The translations under genes and the position numbers were made by a program. Positions 8,099 through 15,413 of a stretch of DNA of 20,588 bases are shown here, one piece after another. How positions within the stretch are numbered: the stretch's first letter is position 1; each line of letters begins with the position of its first letter. This DNA comes from ZC4RG17 sp035304485 (GTDB lineage: Bacteria; Actinomycetota; Acidimicrobiia; Spongiisociales; ZC4RG35). The notes beneath the pieces are model-generated. The model was not told where the DNA came from. It made no database searches and saw only the letters and a program-made list of their open reading frames with translations. The stretch is from NCBI GenBank assembly GCA_035304485.1, contig DATGPZ010000071.1, forward strand, positions 1 to 20,588, given 5' to 3'.

Positions 8099-8904
8099 GC
8101 CGCCTCCGGCTCGCGCAGGCACCGCTCCAGAAGGCGTCGGGCGAGGACCCCCGCGGCGTGACGTCGATACTGCTCCGTCGACCGGTGATCGGTGATCGGG
8201 GTCACCTCTTCGGACACGAGCCGAGCGAACTCGGCCAGGGCCGCCTCGGACGGGTACGGCTCGGCGGAGATCATGGTCTCGGCCTGGCGGGCACGCATCG
8301 GAGTCGGGGCCACCGACCCCAAGGCGACGGTGACACGACCGTCGTCGGCGCGGGTAACCACACAGCACACGGTGGCGATCACCATCGCATTGCGGACCCC
8401 CACCTTGGCGAATTCGTGGCGAGCCGGCAGGCGATCGGGAAGGACCACAGCCGTGATCAGCTCGTCGGGGTGTCGGTCGGTCTTCTTGACCCCGACGAAG
8501 AACTCTTCCCACGGGACGGTACGACGACCCGTCGGGGAGGCGAGCTCGATCCGAGCGTCCACGGCCGCGAGGAAAGGCAAACCGTCCCCGGCCGGGCTGG
8601 CGGTGCCGACGTTCCCTCCTATCGTCCCGGCGTTGCGGATCTGAGGTGAGCCCACGGTGCGAGCGGCCTGGGCGAGCGCTCGAGGCCCTTCTCGCTCGAT
8701 CCTTCGCCAGGTGACTCCCGCGCCGATGCGGGGACCGTCGAGCTCGGCCAGCTCTCGGACGCGCCGAAGGGAGACCACTCGCTCCGGCCTCGACTGTCTG
8801 AAATTGACTTCGACCATCAGGTCGGTGCCGCCGGCGAGAGGTGTCATCCCGTCGGCGACGGCCTGCACCGCCTCGTCGATGTCGGTCGGATAGAGGGCTT
8901 CCAT
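8095..8904 (-). CDS. Xanthine dehydrogenase, FAD-binding subunit
   Basis: This 269-residue flavoprotein subunit passes electrons from the iron-sulfur clusters to NAD+ or another acceptor. FAD-binding motifs are PLAGGTDL (22-29) and the IRNAGTIGGNVGTASPAGD region (TIGGN at 94-98). The C-terminal CO-dehydrogenase flavoprotein-like domain follows from about residue 165. The ATG at 8904 is the only good start. It has no convincing Shine-Dalgarno, but a TAGATT box lies nine bases upstream, so it may be translated from a leaderless or near-leaderless message. An 81-base gap separates it from the amidohydrolase gene upstream; the frame leads into the 2Fe-2S gene by an ATGA overlap. Confidence 0.93.
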   Translation of the reverse strand: MEALYPTDIDEAVQAVADGMTPLAGGTDLMVEVNFRQSRPERVVSLRRVRELAELDGPRIGAGVTWRRIEREGPRALAQAARTVGSPQIRNAGTIGGNVGTASPAGDGLPFLAAVDARIELASPTGRRTVPWEEFFVGVKKTDRHPDELITAVVLPDRLPARHEFAKVGVRNAMVIATVCCVVTRADDGRVTVALGSVAPTPMRARQAETMISAEPYPSEAALAEFARLVSEEVTPITDHRSTEQYRRHAAGVLARRLLERCLREPEAA

Positions 8905-8913
8905 GTGGGAGCG

Positions 8914-8919
8914 AATCTA
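8914..8919 (-). promoter_or_regulatory. Possible -10 box for the xanthine dehydrogenase genes
   Basis: On the minus strand TAGATT fits the actinobacterial TAnnnT -10 pattern and ends nine bases before the ATG of the FAD subunit. That position would give a leaderless or very short leader transcript, consistent with the missing Shine-Dalgarno. No good -35 was found, and the pattern is short enough to occur by chance. Confidence 0.3.
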
Positions 8920-8985
8920 ACGAATCCGGCGCCCAAGCCACCGACAGATCGGAGCCGGGCAGCAGAATCCCGGTCTCGCGGGCTT

Positions 8986-10344
8986 TCAGGCGAACAACGC
9001 CTTCGCCAGCCGAGAGTGCTCTTCCACGAGTGCAGCCTCGTCCACACCCACCAAGCGACCGTCCTCCACCACCCGCTCCCCACCGACCCAGGAGTAGTCG
9101 ACACGTCCAGGCGAACAGAACACGATCGCAGCCAGCGGATCGTGACCGGCCCCCGAATACTCGATCCGCTGCAAATCGACGGCTATCACGTCAGCCATGA
9201 GTCCGGGTCGTAGCCTTCCGATGTCGGAACGTCCCAAGACCGCCGCACCTCCGACCGTCGCCAGTTGCAACGCCTCCCGCGCGGAGAGGCCGGCTCCCTC
9301 GCCGACACCGGGAGCGGCCGCCAGCCGCGAGAGCAACATCGCCTGCCGCACTTCGGCCAGCAGGCTGGAACCGTCGTTGGAGGCGGAGCCGTCCACTCCG
9401 AGCCCTACCCGGACACCGGCCTCCAGACTGGCCATGATCGGGGCTATTCCCGAGGACAGGCGCATGTTGGAGGTGGGGCAATGGGCGATCCCGGAGCCCT
9501 CCTCCGCCAGGCGGCCGACCTCGCCACTATCGAGGTGGACGGCATGGGCAAACCAGACGTCGTCGCCCATCCAGCCTTGCGCCGCCACGTGATCGAGAGG
9601 GCGGGTACCGAACCGCTCCAGGCAGTATTCCTCTTCGTCGGCGGTCTCGGCCAGATGGGTATGGAGCGACACACCCAGTGCTCTCGCCAGATCAGCCGAC
9701 GCCCGCATCAACTCGGCCGTGACCGTGAAAGGTGAGCAGGGCGCCACCACCACCTGCAGTCTCGAGCCGTAGGAGGGATCGTGGTGGGATTCGACCGCCC
9801 TTCGGGTCTCCTCCAGGATGTCGTCCTCGCTCTCGACGATCTCGTCGGGCGGCAGGCCACCGGACGACTCTCCCAGGCTCATCGACCCGCGAGAGACGTG
9901 GAACCGGATGCCGATCGAGTTCGACCCCTCGATCTGATCGTCGATGCTGGCCCCATTGGGCCACAGATACTGGTGATCGAAGGCGGTGGTGCAGCCGCTG
10001 AGAGCCAGCTCCGCCAGGCCCAGCGTCGTGGACACCCGGACATGGTCGGGGGTCATACGGGCCCAGACCGGATAGAGAGTCCGCAACCATCCGAACAGGG
10101 AAGCGTCCTGGGCCGCGGGGACGGCCCGGGTCAGGGTCTGATACAGGTGGTGGTGCGTGTTCACCAGCCCCGGAAGGACGACGTGGCCGTCGAGATCGAC
10201 CACCTGATCGGCGGTTCGGGGGAGATCGTCCTCGGTGCCGACGATCTCGATGACCCCGTCCCGGGCGAAGAGACCACCACCCGGGATCTCGCGTCCGTCC
10301 ATGTCGGCCAGGAGGAGCGCGTTGCGCAGCAACAGCGTGGACAT
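8986..10344 (-). CDS. 8-oxoguanine deaminase-like amidohydrolase (TRZ/ATZ family)
   Basis: This cytosolic metal-dependent deaminase (452 residues) belongs to the amidohydrolase superfamily. Metal and catalytic residues visible are His64/His66 in NTHHHLYQT, His230 and Glu233 in HTHLAET, His267 in FAHAVH, and Asp318 in GLGVDGSASND. The stretches LAELALSGCTTAFDHQYL, RGSMSLGESSGGLPPDE and MRLSSGIAP are those I associate with bacterial 8-oxoguanine deaminases (Pseudomonas Pa0142 type), which turn 8-oxoguanine into urate and ammonia. Related ATZ enzymes such as hydroxyatrazine hydrolases or guanine deaminase are the main alternatives. It is the first gene of the minus-strand operon that continues into xanthine dehydrogenase, so both possible urate-forming enzymes appear together. 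The ATG at 10344 has only a weak GCAGG ribosome site. Confidence 0.8.
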   Translation of the reverse strand: MSTLLLRNALLLADMDGREIPGGGLFARDGVIEIVGTEDDLPRTADQVVDLDGHVVLPGLVNTHHHLYQTLTRAVPAAQDASLFGWLRTLYPVWARMTPDHVRVSTTLGLAELALSGCTTAFDHQYLWPNGASIDDQIEGSNSIGIRFHVSRGSMSLGESSGGLPPDEIVESEDDILEETRRAVESHHDPSYGSRLQVVVAPCSPFTVTAELMRASADLARALGVSLHTHLAETADEEEYCLERFGTRPLDHVAAQGWMGDDVWFAHAVHLDSGEVGRLAEEGSGIAHCPTSNMRLSSGIAPIMASLEAGVRVGLGVDGSASNDGSSLLAEVRQAMLLSRLAAAPGVGEGAGLSAREALQLATVGGAAVLGRSDIGRLRPGLMADVIAVDLQRIEYSGAGHDPLAAIVFCSPGRVDYSWVGGERVVEDGRLVGVDEAALVEEHSRLAKALFA

Positions 10345-10395
10345 CAGCCTGCACCGTAACCGTCTCTAGGATCGCGTCGTCGTAAGGAGAGCCGT
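10345..10395. promoter_or_regulatory. Divergent promoter region between the deaminase operon and the CitE-like gene
   Basis: These 51 bases must contain at least part of the promoters for both divergent genes. On the plus strand TAGGAT (10367-10372) is a possible -10 box, followed by a clear Shine-Dalgarno AAGGAGA (10384-10390) that fixes the TTG start at 10396. On the minus strand TACGGT (10353-10358) lies eight bases before the deaminase ATG and fits TAnnnT. No convincing -35 elements or operator palindrome are seen. Confidence 0.5.
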
Positions 10396-11673
10396 TTGAC
10401 CCTGAACCGAGAGTCTGTCGAAGCCTGGACGGAGAGACTGGCCGCCGCTTCCGAGCGGGTGGCGCACGCCTTCCCGGGTGAATCACCCGAACGTCAACCG
10501 GTCCACAGCATGTACGGGGGCGCCCATCTGTTTCGGCGAGGCACGGCCGCCCGCATGGGCGAGATCGCCCGGCGCGCTCTGGCGGAGCACGCACCCGACC
10601 CCGATACGTTCGCCGATGCCGTCGGACTCGCCCGGGCCGATCTGGCCGATGCGGTCTACACCCGGGTGAGCGAGAAGCTGGAGCGAGAGCCCGTCGAGGA
10701 CTTTCGGCTCGATTTCGAGGACGGGTACGGCAATCGTCCAGACGACGAAGAGGACGCCGATGCCGCGAAGGCCGCCGCCGAGGTGGCGGCGGGCAGGGAC
10801 GAGGGAACACTGCCGCCCTTCATCGGCATACGCGTGAAGCCTTTCACGGCCGAGCTGGGAAGACGCTCGATCCGCACACTCGAGATCTTCCTGAGATCAC
10901 TGACCGAGTCAGGCGGCTTGCCGGCCGGTTTCGTCGTTACGCTGCCCAAGATCCAGGACGTCGAGCAGGTCATGGTGCTCGACGAGGTCCTGGCAGAGCT
11001 CGAGTCGAAGCTCGGCCTGGAACGCATCCCGATCGAGCTGATGCTGGAGACCACTCAGATGGTCGTGGACCGAGACGGGACGGTCGGTGCTCGTCGATAC
11101 GTGTTGGCAGCTCAGAACCGGGTCCGAGGGGTGCACTTCGGCACCTACGACTACACGGCATCGCTGAACATCACCGCCGCCCACCAGTCGATGACCCACC
11201 CGGCGTGCGACTTCGCTCGTGAGATGATGCAGGTGAGCCTGGCCGGAACCGGGATCTGGCTCTCGGACGGCGCCACCAATGTGATGCCAGTCGGCGACCG
11301 TGAGACGGTTCATGCCGCCTGGCGCCTCCACCACTCACATATCCGCCACTCGCTCATGCACGGTCTCTATCAGGGCTGGGATCTGCATCCCGCTCAACTG
11401 CCCACCCGGTACGCGGCCGTGTACGGGTTCTTCCTGGAGGGCTTGGACCAGGCGGGTGAACGGCTCTCCAACTTCGTCGACCAGGCGGCTCAGGCGACCC
11501 TCGTCGGGGAGGTCTTCGACGACGCAGCCACCGGCCAGGGTCTCCTCAACTACTTCCTGAGGGCCGTGTCGTGCGGGGCCATCACGGCCGAGGAGGCTCG
11601 CCAGCGAACCGGGCTGACCACCGAAGAGTTGGAGAGCCGCTCGTTCCTGAGGATCCTCGAAGGGCGGCGTTGA
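10396..11673 (+). CDS. CitE/HpcH-like TIM-barrel protein of unknown function (DUF6986-like)
   Basis: This 425-residue protein resembles the HpcH/HpaI aldolase, citrate lyase beta and malate synthase superfamily. It looks like the actinobacterial family I know as DUF6986, whose members I recall near urate-degradation genes. Visible features are PVHSMYGGAHLF (35-46), an acidic DFRLDFEDGYG motif (102-112), RVKPF with Lys148, LPKI (183-186), IELMLETTQ with Glu214/Glu218 as likely metal ligands, HFGTYDYTASL (248-257) and GWDLHPAQLPTR (327-338), which recalls the HP-Q element near the C terminus of CitE and malate synthase. The TTG start is supported by AAGGAGA five bases upstream. It is divergent from the deaminase/xanthine dehydrogenase operon and converges on uricase with an 11-base gap. 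A role on glyoxylate or another short carbonyl product of the pathway is inferred from context only. Confidence 0.85.
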   Translation: MTLNRESVEAWTERLAAASERVAHAFPGESPERQPVHSMYGGAHLFRRGTAARMGEIARRALAEHAPDPDTFADAVGLARADLADAVYTRVSEKLEREPVEDFRLDFEDGYGNRPDDEEDADAAKAAAEVAAGRDEGTLPPFIGIRVKPFTAELGRRSIRTLEIFLRSLTESGGLPAGFVVTLPKIQDVEQVMVLDEVLAELESKLGLERIPIELMLETTQMVVDRDGTVGARRYVLAAQNRVRGVHFGTYDYTASLNITAAHQSMTHPACDFAREMMQVSLAGTGIWLSDGATNVMPVGDRETVHAAWRLHHSHIRHSLMHGLYQGWDLHPAQLPTRYAAVYGFFLEGLDQAGERLSNFVDQAAQATLVGEVFDDAATGQGLLNYFLRAVSCGAITAEEARQRTGLTTEELESRSFLRILEGRR

Positions 11674-11684
11674 GGCCTTGCTCG

Positions 11685-12503
11685 TCAGCGGCGCACGGTG
11701 AAACGAATGTCGCCGTAGGGCTCGGACACGGGTTGGAAGACCACCCCGGCATCTTCCAGCCCGAATCGCTCCAGGTGGAAACTGAGATGATGCTGATTGG
11801 GGAGCCGGAATTCGATCTGGTCGATCTCGGGCACCTGTTCGAGGACGGCCCGCCCCATCAGCCAGCCTTGATGCTGCACCGATTGCGAGGCGGCCGAGAA
11901 GAATCGGTTCAGCAGGAGGCTCCGGATCGTCTCCCACGTCTCGGTCGTGTCGACCGGCAGGGTCGTGTAACCCCATTGTGCGAAGATCGTCGTCGACAGA
12001 AGCCGGTCTTCGGCTTCGGGAAGGGTCGTGTACTCGTCTTTCGGGAACCCTTCGAATGCCGAGCCAGTCGTCTTGAGCACGAGTAGACCATCGATGCCGG
12101 ATCGGTAGGAGATCCCATCCCCCGAGCTCTCGACCGACGCCAGACGGCGCTCCGAGCTGCCTCCCACGAATCCGTGATCACCGGCCCGCTCCCATCGGCG
12201 TTGCTCCATCGAGACTCGAGCTTCGTGGACCCCCTCCTTGGAGAGGAAATGTTCGACCAGGACCCGGCCGAAATCCTCCAGATCGTGTCCGAGGTGATCT
12301 TGGGCCAGGGCGTAGACGGTGTTGCGCATCGTGTCCGTGGGCAGCACCCGGGCGTTGTCGCCGTCCACGTAGGCCGCCTGCACCTCGCCCGAGAGCAGGA
12401 CCTGGACGGTCAGATCGGTGAAGTCGTCCGCCGCCTCGCCGCGGTGGATCTTGGACAGCCGCACCGACGACTTGCCCCACGAATTCTCACCCAACCGGGT
12501 CAT
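11685..12503 (-). CDS. Urate oxidase (uricase), cofactor-free
   Basis: The enzyme oxidises urate with O2 to 5-hydroxyisourate and hydrogen peroxide. The protein has 272 residues, slightly shorter than typical. The catalytic set is present by hand alignment to Aspergillus uricase: Lys11 (WGKSSVRL), Thr56/Asp57 in PTDTMRNTVY, Phe150 in TTGSAFEGF, Arg167 in EDRLLSTT, Gln210 in SQSVQ and His238 in LPNQHHLSF. No transmembrane or signal segment is seen. The ATG at 12503 lies in an ATGA overlap with the stop of the allantoicase-OHCU decarboxylase gene, so it is the third and last gene of the minus-strand allantoin operon. The downstream product 5-hydroxyisourate would normally be taken by a transthyretin-like hydrolase, which I do not find in the window. 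Confidence 0.95.
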   Translation of the reverse strand: MTRLGENSWGKSSVRLSKIHRGEAADDFTDLTVQVLLSGEVQAAYVDGDNARVLPTDTMRNTVYALAQDHLGHDLEDFGRVLVEHFLSKEGVHEARVSMEQRRWERAGDHGFVGGSSERRLASVESSGDGISYRSGIDGLLVLKTTGSAFEGFPKDEYTTLPEAEDRLLSTTIFAQWGYTTLPVDTTETWETIRSLLLNRFFSAASQSVQHQGWLMGRAVLEQVPEIDQIEFRLPNQHHLSFHLERFGLEDAGVVFQPVSEPYGDIRFTVRR

Positions 12504-13954
12504 CCCTGGTCCTCCTCGGGTAGACAGAGCATCCGGCGTAGCCGGAGCAGGGTTATCTGTTTCTGTTGGTCGGCGGCGACCCGGATCTCCTCTTCGAGGT
12601 CGTTCTCCAGTCTCGCCCGGGCCATCTCGAGCATCTCGTCGGCCGTCCGCCCGGCTGCCCGCACGATATAGGTGAAACCGAACTTCTCCTCGTAGAGGCG
12701 GTTCACCTCCTGGAGAGCGGCGAGCGTGTCCACGGCGGACGGGTCGACTCCCGACTGTTCCGAGTGGGACATCGCCTCGCCGTCCCGGGTCTGGGACCCG
12801 TGACGTTCACCGATCCTCGGGTGGGCCGCGAACGCCTGACGCCAGTCATCGGGTTCGAGCCGCCCGAAGGCCTCGTCTGCCGCTTGCATGACCCGGCCCG
12901 GCCGCCCGAAGGGGCGTCCGGCCACCATCGCCTCGATCCAGACGGCGGCGGCGCAGGCGGTGGCGAAGAATGCACGCGCGTCCTGGGGGAAGAGGGAATC
13001 GAGATATCGCATGCGAACCGCCGCCACCGCTTCCGGCTCAGGACGCCCCCACACACGGAGTCGCGCCACACCCCCGTCGGGAAAGATGTTGAGGCGCAGT
13101 CGGTCGGTGCGCACGGGTCGGGGGAGCTCGAGAGGATTGACGGCATCGGCTTCCACCGCAACGCGATCACAAACCGGAACCCAATCGCCGTCCCGGTGGG
13201 CCTCGAGCTGGACCCAGCCGGGAGCGTTGCCCTTGAAGAAGCGGGTGTCCACATCCACGGCCTCGACCGTTCCCGGCAAACCCAGATCCACCACAGCCCA
13301 GTCATGGCCGGGACCGCGTCGGCGGGCAGTCTCCCAGCCATCCCACATTCCCTCTGGCTGAGATGGGCTGACGAGATTCGCCGGCGACGAGAAGTGAGCG
13401 TCGGAAGCTTCGACACACCGGCCGCCCAGGGTCGCCTCCGCCAGGTCTATCGGACCCCGATCGGGGCATACCCGGTCCCGGGAAGGGATCGGCGTGCCTT
13501 CGATGCGCAGCCGAGCCACTCCACCGTCGGGGTAGATGTTGAAGCGGACGTGGGTGACTCGGTGCGGGTCCGAGACCTCGAAGGTCGCCACCGAATCCCC
13601 CTGCAACGGAGTCCTGCCGACGATCTCTACCCATTCCGCCTCGTCCAGCCGCTCCGGTGGAACTCCGCATGCCTCCAATGAGAACGACTCGGGGTAGTTG
13701 CCCGTGAAATAGGAGGTGTCGACCGTGACGGATTGGACGATGCCCGGCAACCCGAGCCGGATGACGCACGAGTCGTGTCCCTCGTCTCGCCTCCTCCGAG
13801 TCTCCCAGCCGTCCATCCACTTCCCGTGCTCGGTGAACTCCCCTTCCTTCCAGACGGGCGCAGCCGGAGATATGAGGTTCGACACCGGGGCGAAGAACTC
13901 GTCGTTGCACCACACCACTTCTCCGCCATAGCGAGCAGAGGCGAGATCCACCAC
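12500..13954 (-). CDS. Fused allantoicase - OHCU decarboxylase
   Basis: One uninterrupted 484-residue protein carries two ureide-pathway enzymes. Residues 1 to about 307 are an allantoicase with the usual internal duplication: DGWETRRRRDEGHD (48-61) is echoed by DGWETARRRGPGHD (205-218), and FNIYPDGGVARLR (138-150) by LNIFPDGGVARLR (288-300). Residues about 315-484 are a 2-oxo-4-hydroxy-4-carboxy-5-ureidoimidazoline decarboxylase with the catalytic HPRIGE (His378), SHSEQ (396-400) and FGFTYIVRAAGR (425-436). Allantoicase splits allantoate to ureidoglycolate and urea; the decarboxylase makes S-allantoin two steps earlier. The linker is only a few residues. An internal ATG at 13012 has no Shine-Dalgarno, so separate translation of the second domain is unlikely. 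The GTG at 13954 follows the allantoinase stop by one base and has AGGAG upstream. Confidence 0.92.
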   Translation of the reverse strand: MVDLASARYGGEVVWCNDEFFAPVSNLISPAAPVWKEGEFTEHGKWMDGWETRRRRDEGHDSCVIRLGLPGIVQSVTVDTSYFTGNYPESFSLEACGVPPERLDEAEWVEIVGRTPLQGDSVATFEVSDPHRVTHVRFNIYPDGGVARLRIEGTPIPSRDRVCPDRGPIDLAEATLGGRCVEASDAHFSSPANLVSPSQPEGMWDGWETARRRGPGHDWAVVDLGLPGTVEAVDVDTRFFKGNAPGWVQLEAHRDGDWVPVCDRVAVEADAVNPLELPRPVRTDRLRLNIFPDGGVARLRVWGRPEPEAVAAVRMRYLDSLFPQDARAFFATACAAAVWIEAMVAGRPFGRPGRVMQAADEAFGRLEPDDWRQAFAAHPRIGERHGSQTRDGEAMSHSEQSGVDPSAVDTLAALQEVNRLYEEKFGFTYIVRAAGRTADEMLEMARARLENDLEEEIRVAADQQKQITLLRLRRMLCLPEEDQG

Positions 13955-13955
13955 G

Positions 13956-15251
13956 TCATTCTCCTCTCGAAAGCATCCGGCCCACCGCGGCGCTGGCCCC
14001 GGCTCCGTGGACGGCTCGGCCGCGCAGCCAAGTGGCTACCACCTCGCCACTCAGCGACCGTCCATCATATGGGGTGACCGGGTGGCGCTGCTCGAGCCTG
14101 GCAGCGGAGACCATGGTCACCCCCTCTGGGTCGAAGACGACGAAATCGGCGTCGTGGCCGGGCGCGATCGACCCCTTTCGGTGATCCAGGCCTGCCAAAA
14201 CGGCGGGGGCGGTGGACAGCCATCGGGCCACTTCGGTCAGCGAACGACCCCTCTGGCGAGCTTCGGTCCACACCGCCGCAAGGCGCAGCTCCAGGGACGC
14301 GATGCCGCCCCATGCCGCCAGGAAATCCCCGGAAGCCATCTTCTTCCGTTCTGGTGGGGCCGGAGAGTGGTCCGACACGATCATCTTCAGGATCCCCTGT
14401 CCCAACGCCTCCCACAGCACCTCCCGATGCTCCCGCTCCCGAATCGGCGGGGCGCACTTGAACTCGGTTGCACCGTCGGGGATGGCAGCCGCTTCGAAGG
14501 TGAGGTAGTGGGGGCAGGTCTCGGCACTCACTCCGTTCTCGGCGATCGCTTCCACCGCCTGGCGACTGGCTACGTGGAGAACGTGGACCGTCTCGGGCGG
14601 CACGGCCCCGGCGATGCGGCGGATCGCTGACGCCTCGGCCTCGGGAGGGCGGGTCGCCAGGTAGGTGGCGTACCGCCGCGGGTCACCTCCTGGCTCGGGG
14701 TTCTCCAAGAGACCTGGCTCTTCGGCATGCACGAGTAGCGGGACATCCGCTGCGGCCACTCGCTTTCCGACCGACTCGAACTCCTCCGGGGACACAGGCG
14801 GAAACTCGGGGACACCGGAGTCGACCGTGAACATCTTGAAACCGCACACCCCATCCGCCACCAACCCGGCGATCTCGGCCTCGGAGCCGGGCACCAACCC
14901 ACCCCAGAAAGCGACGTCGCAGGACAGCTGGGAGGCGGCCGCCTGTCGTTTTGCGGCCAGCGCGGACCGGTCGATGGTGGGCGGAATCGAGTTCAAGGGC
15001 ATGTCGACGATCGTCGTCGTTCCGCCCGTCACTGCTGCCCGCGTGGCAGTGGCGAATCCTTCCCAATCGGTTCGTCCCGGCTCGTTGACGTGCACGTGTG
15101 AATCGACCAGCCCCGGCAAGACGACCAGCTCCCCGTAGTCGACGTCGGCCCGGCCTCCCCCGAACTCGGTGATGATCCCGTCGGTGAATTGGATAGTGGC
15201 GGGACGTTCTCCCTCGGGAGTGACGACCCGGCTGCTGCGAATCGACGGCAT
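13956..15251 (-). CDS. Allantoinase
   Basis: This dinuclear metal amidohydrolase (431 residues) opens the allantoin ring to give allantoate. Family residues are HVH (52-54) in SHVHVNEPGRTDWEG, a distinctive allantoinase signature, the likely carboxylated Lys139 in CGFKMF, His175 in LLVHAEE, His226 in VLHVAS, and Asp294 in SDHSPAP. Dihydroorotase and hydantoinase are less likely given EPGRTDWEG and the neighbours. The ATG at 15251 is chosen over an in-frame TTG at 15260: a TAGGTT box ends seven bases before this ATG, which suits a leaderless transcript, while neither start has a good Shine-Dalgarno. It is the first gene of an operon continuing into the allantoicase-OHCU decarboxylase fusion and uricase, and it is divergent from the aminotransferase gene. 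Confidence 0.94.
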   Translation of the reverse strand: MPSIRSSRVVTPEGERPATIQFTDGIITEFGGGRADVDYGELVVLPGLVDSHVHVNEPGRTDWEGFATATRAAVTGGTTTIVDMPLNSIPPTIDRSALAAKRQAAASQLSCDVAFWGGLVPGSEAEIAGLVADGVCGFKMFTVDSGVPEFPPVSPEEFESVGKRVAAADVPLLVHAEEPGLLENPEPGGDPRRYATYLATRPPEAEASAIRRIAGAVPPETVHVLHVASRQAVEAIAENGVSAETCPHYLTFEAAAIPDGATEFKCAPPIREREHREVLWEALGQGILKMIVSDHSPAPPERKKMASGDFLAAWGGIASLELRLAAVWTEARQRGRSLTEVARWLSTAPAVLAGLDHRKGSIAPGHDADFVVFDPEGVTMVSAARLEQRHPVTPYDGRSLSGEVVATWLRGRAVHGAGASAAVGRMLSRGE

Positions 15252-15258
15252 CGGCGAC

Positions 15259-15264
15259 AACCTA
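15259..15264 (-). promoter_or_regulatory. Possible -10 box for the allantoin operon
   Basis: TAGGTT on the minus strand fits TAnnnT and ends seven bases before the allantoinase ATG, the spacing expected for a leaderless actinobacterial transcript. A convincing -35 is not visible at 17-18 bases. If correct, the alternative TTG start at 15260 would lie inside the promoter and could not be used. Confidence 0.35.
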
Positions 15265-15362
15265 CCGACAGATGTGGCCAGCCGGGGCGTTCAATTACCA
15301 TCGATGGCATGGTGACGCTCGTGCCCCGAGAGTCCAGGAGGGGACTGTTCGCTGCTCCCTAG

Positions 15363-15394
15363 TCGGCTCGCGTTCGTCGAGAAACGAAAGCCGA
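15363..15394 (+). promoter_or_regulatory. Leader hairpin ahead of the aminotransferase gene
   Basis: TCGGCT (15363-15368) pairs with AGCCGA (15389-15394), and TTCGT (15373-15377) with ACGAA (15384-15388), around a six-base loop; four bases bulge on the left arm. An alternative outer pairing, GGCTCG with CGAGCC, gives a similar stem. The hairpin ends just before the Shine-Dalgarno AGAGGAG (15402-15408), so it could affect ribosome access or serve as a protein site. Function is unproven. Confidence 0.35.
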
Positions 15395-15413
15395 GCCATC
15401 TAGAGGAGTAGAC

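Noticed and set aside
12500..13012. OHCU decarboxylase as an independent gene starting at the internal ATG 13012
   Set aside because: No Shine-Dalgarno precedes it and the frame is continuous with allantoicase; it is better read as a fused domain.
12566..13681. 371-codon plus-strand open frame opposite the allantoicase fusion
   Set aside because: Antisense shadow of the fusion gene; no recognisable domain, and compositionally driven.
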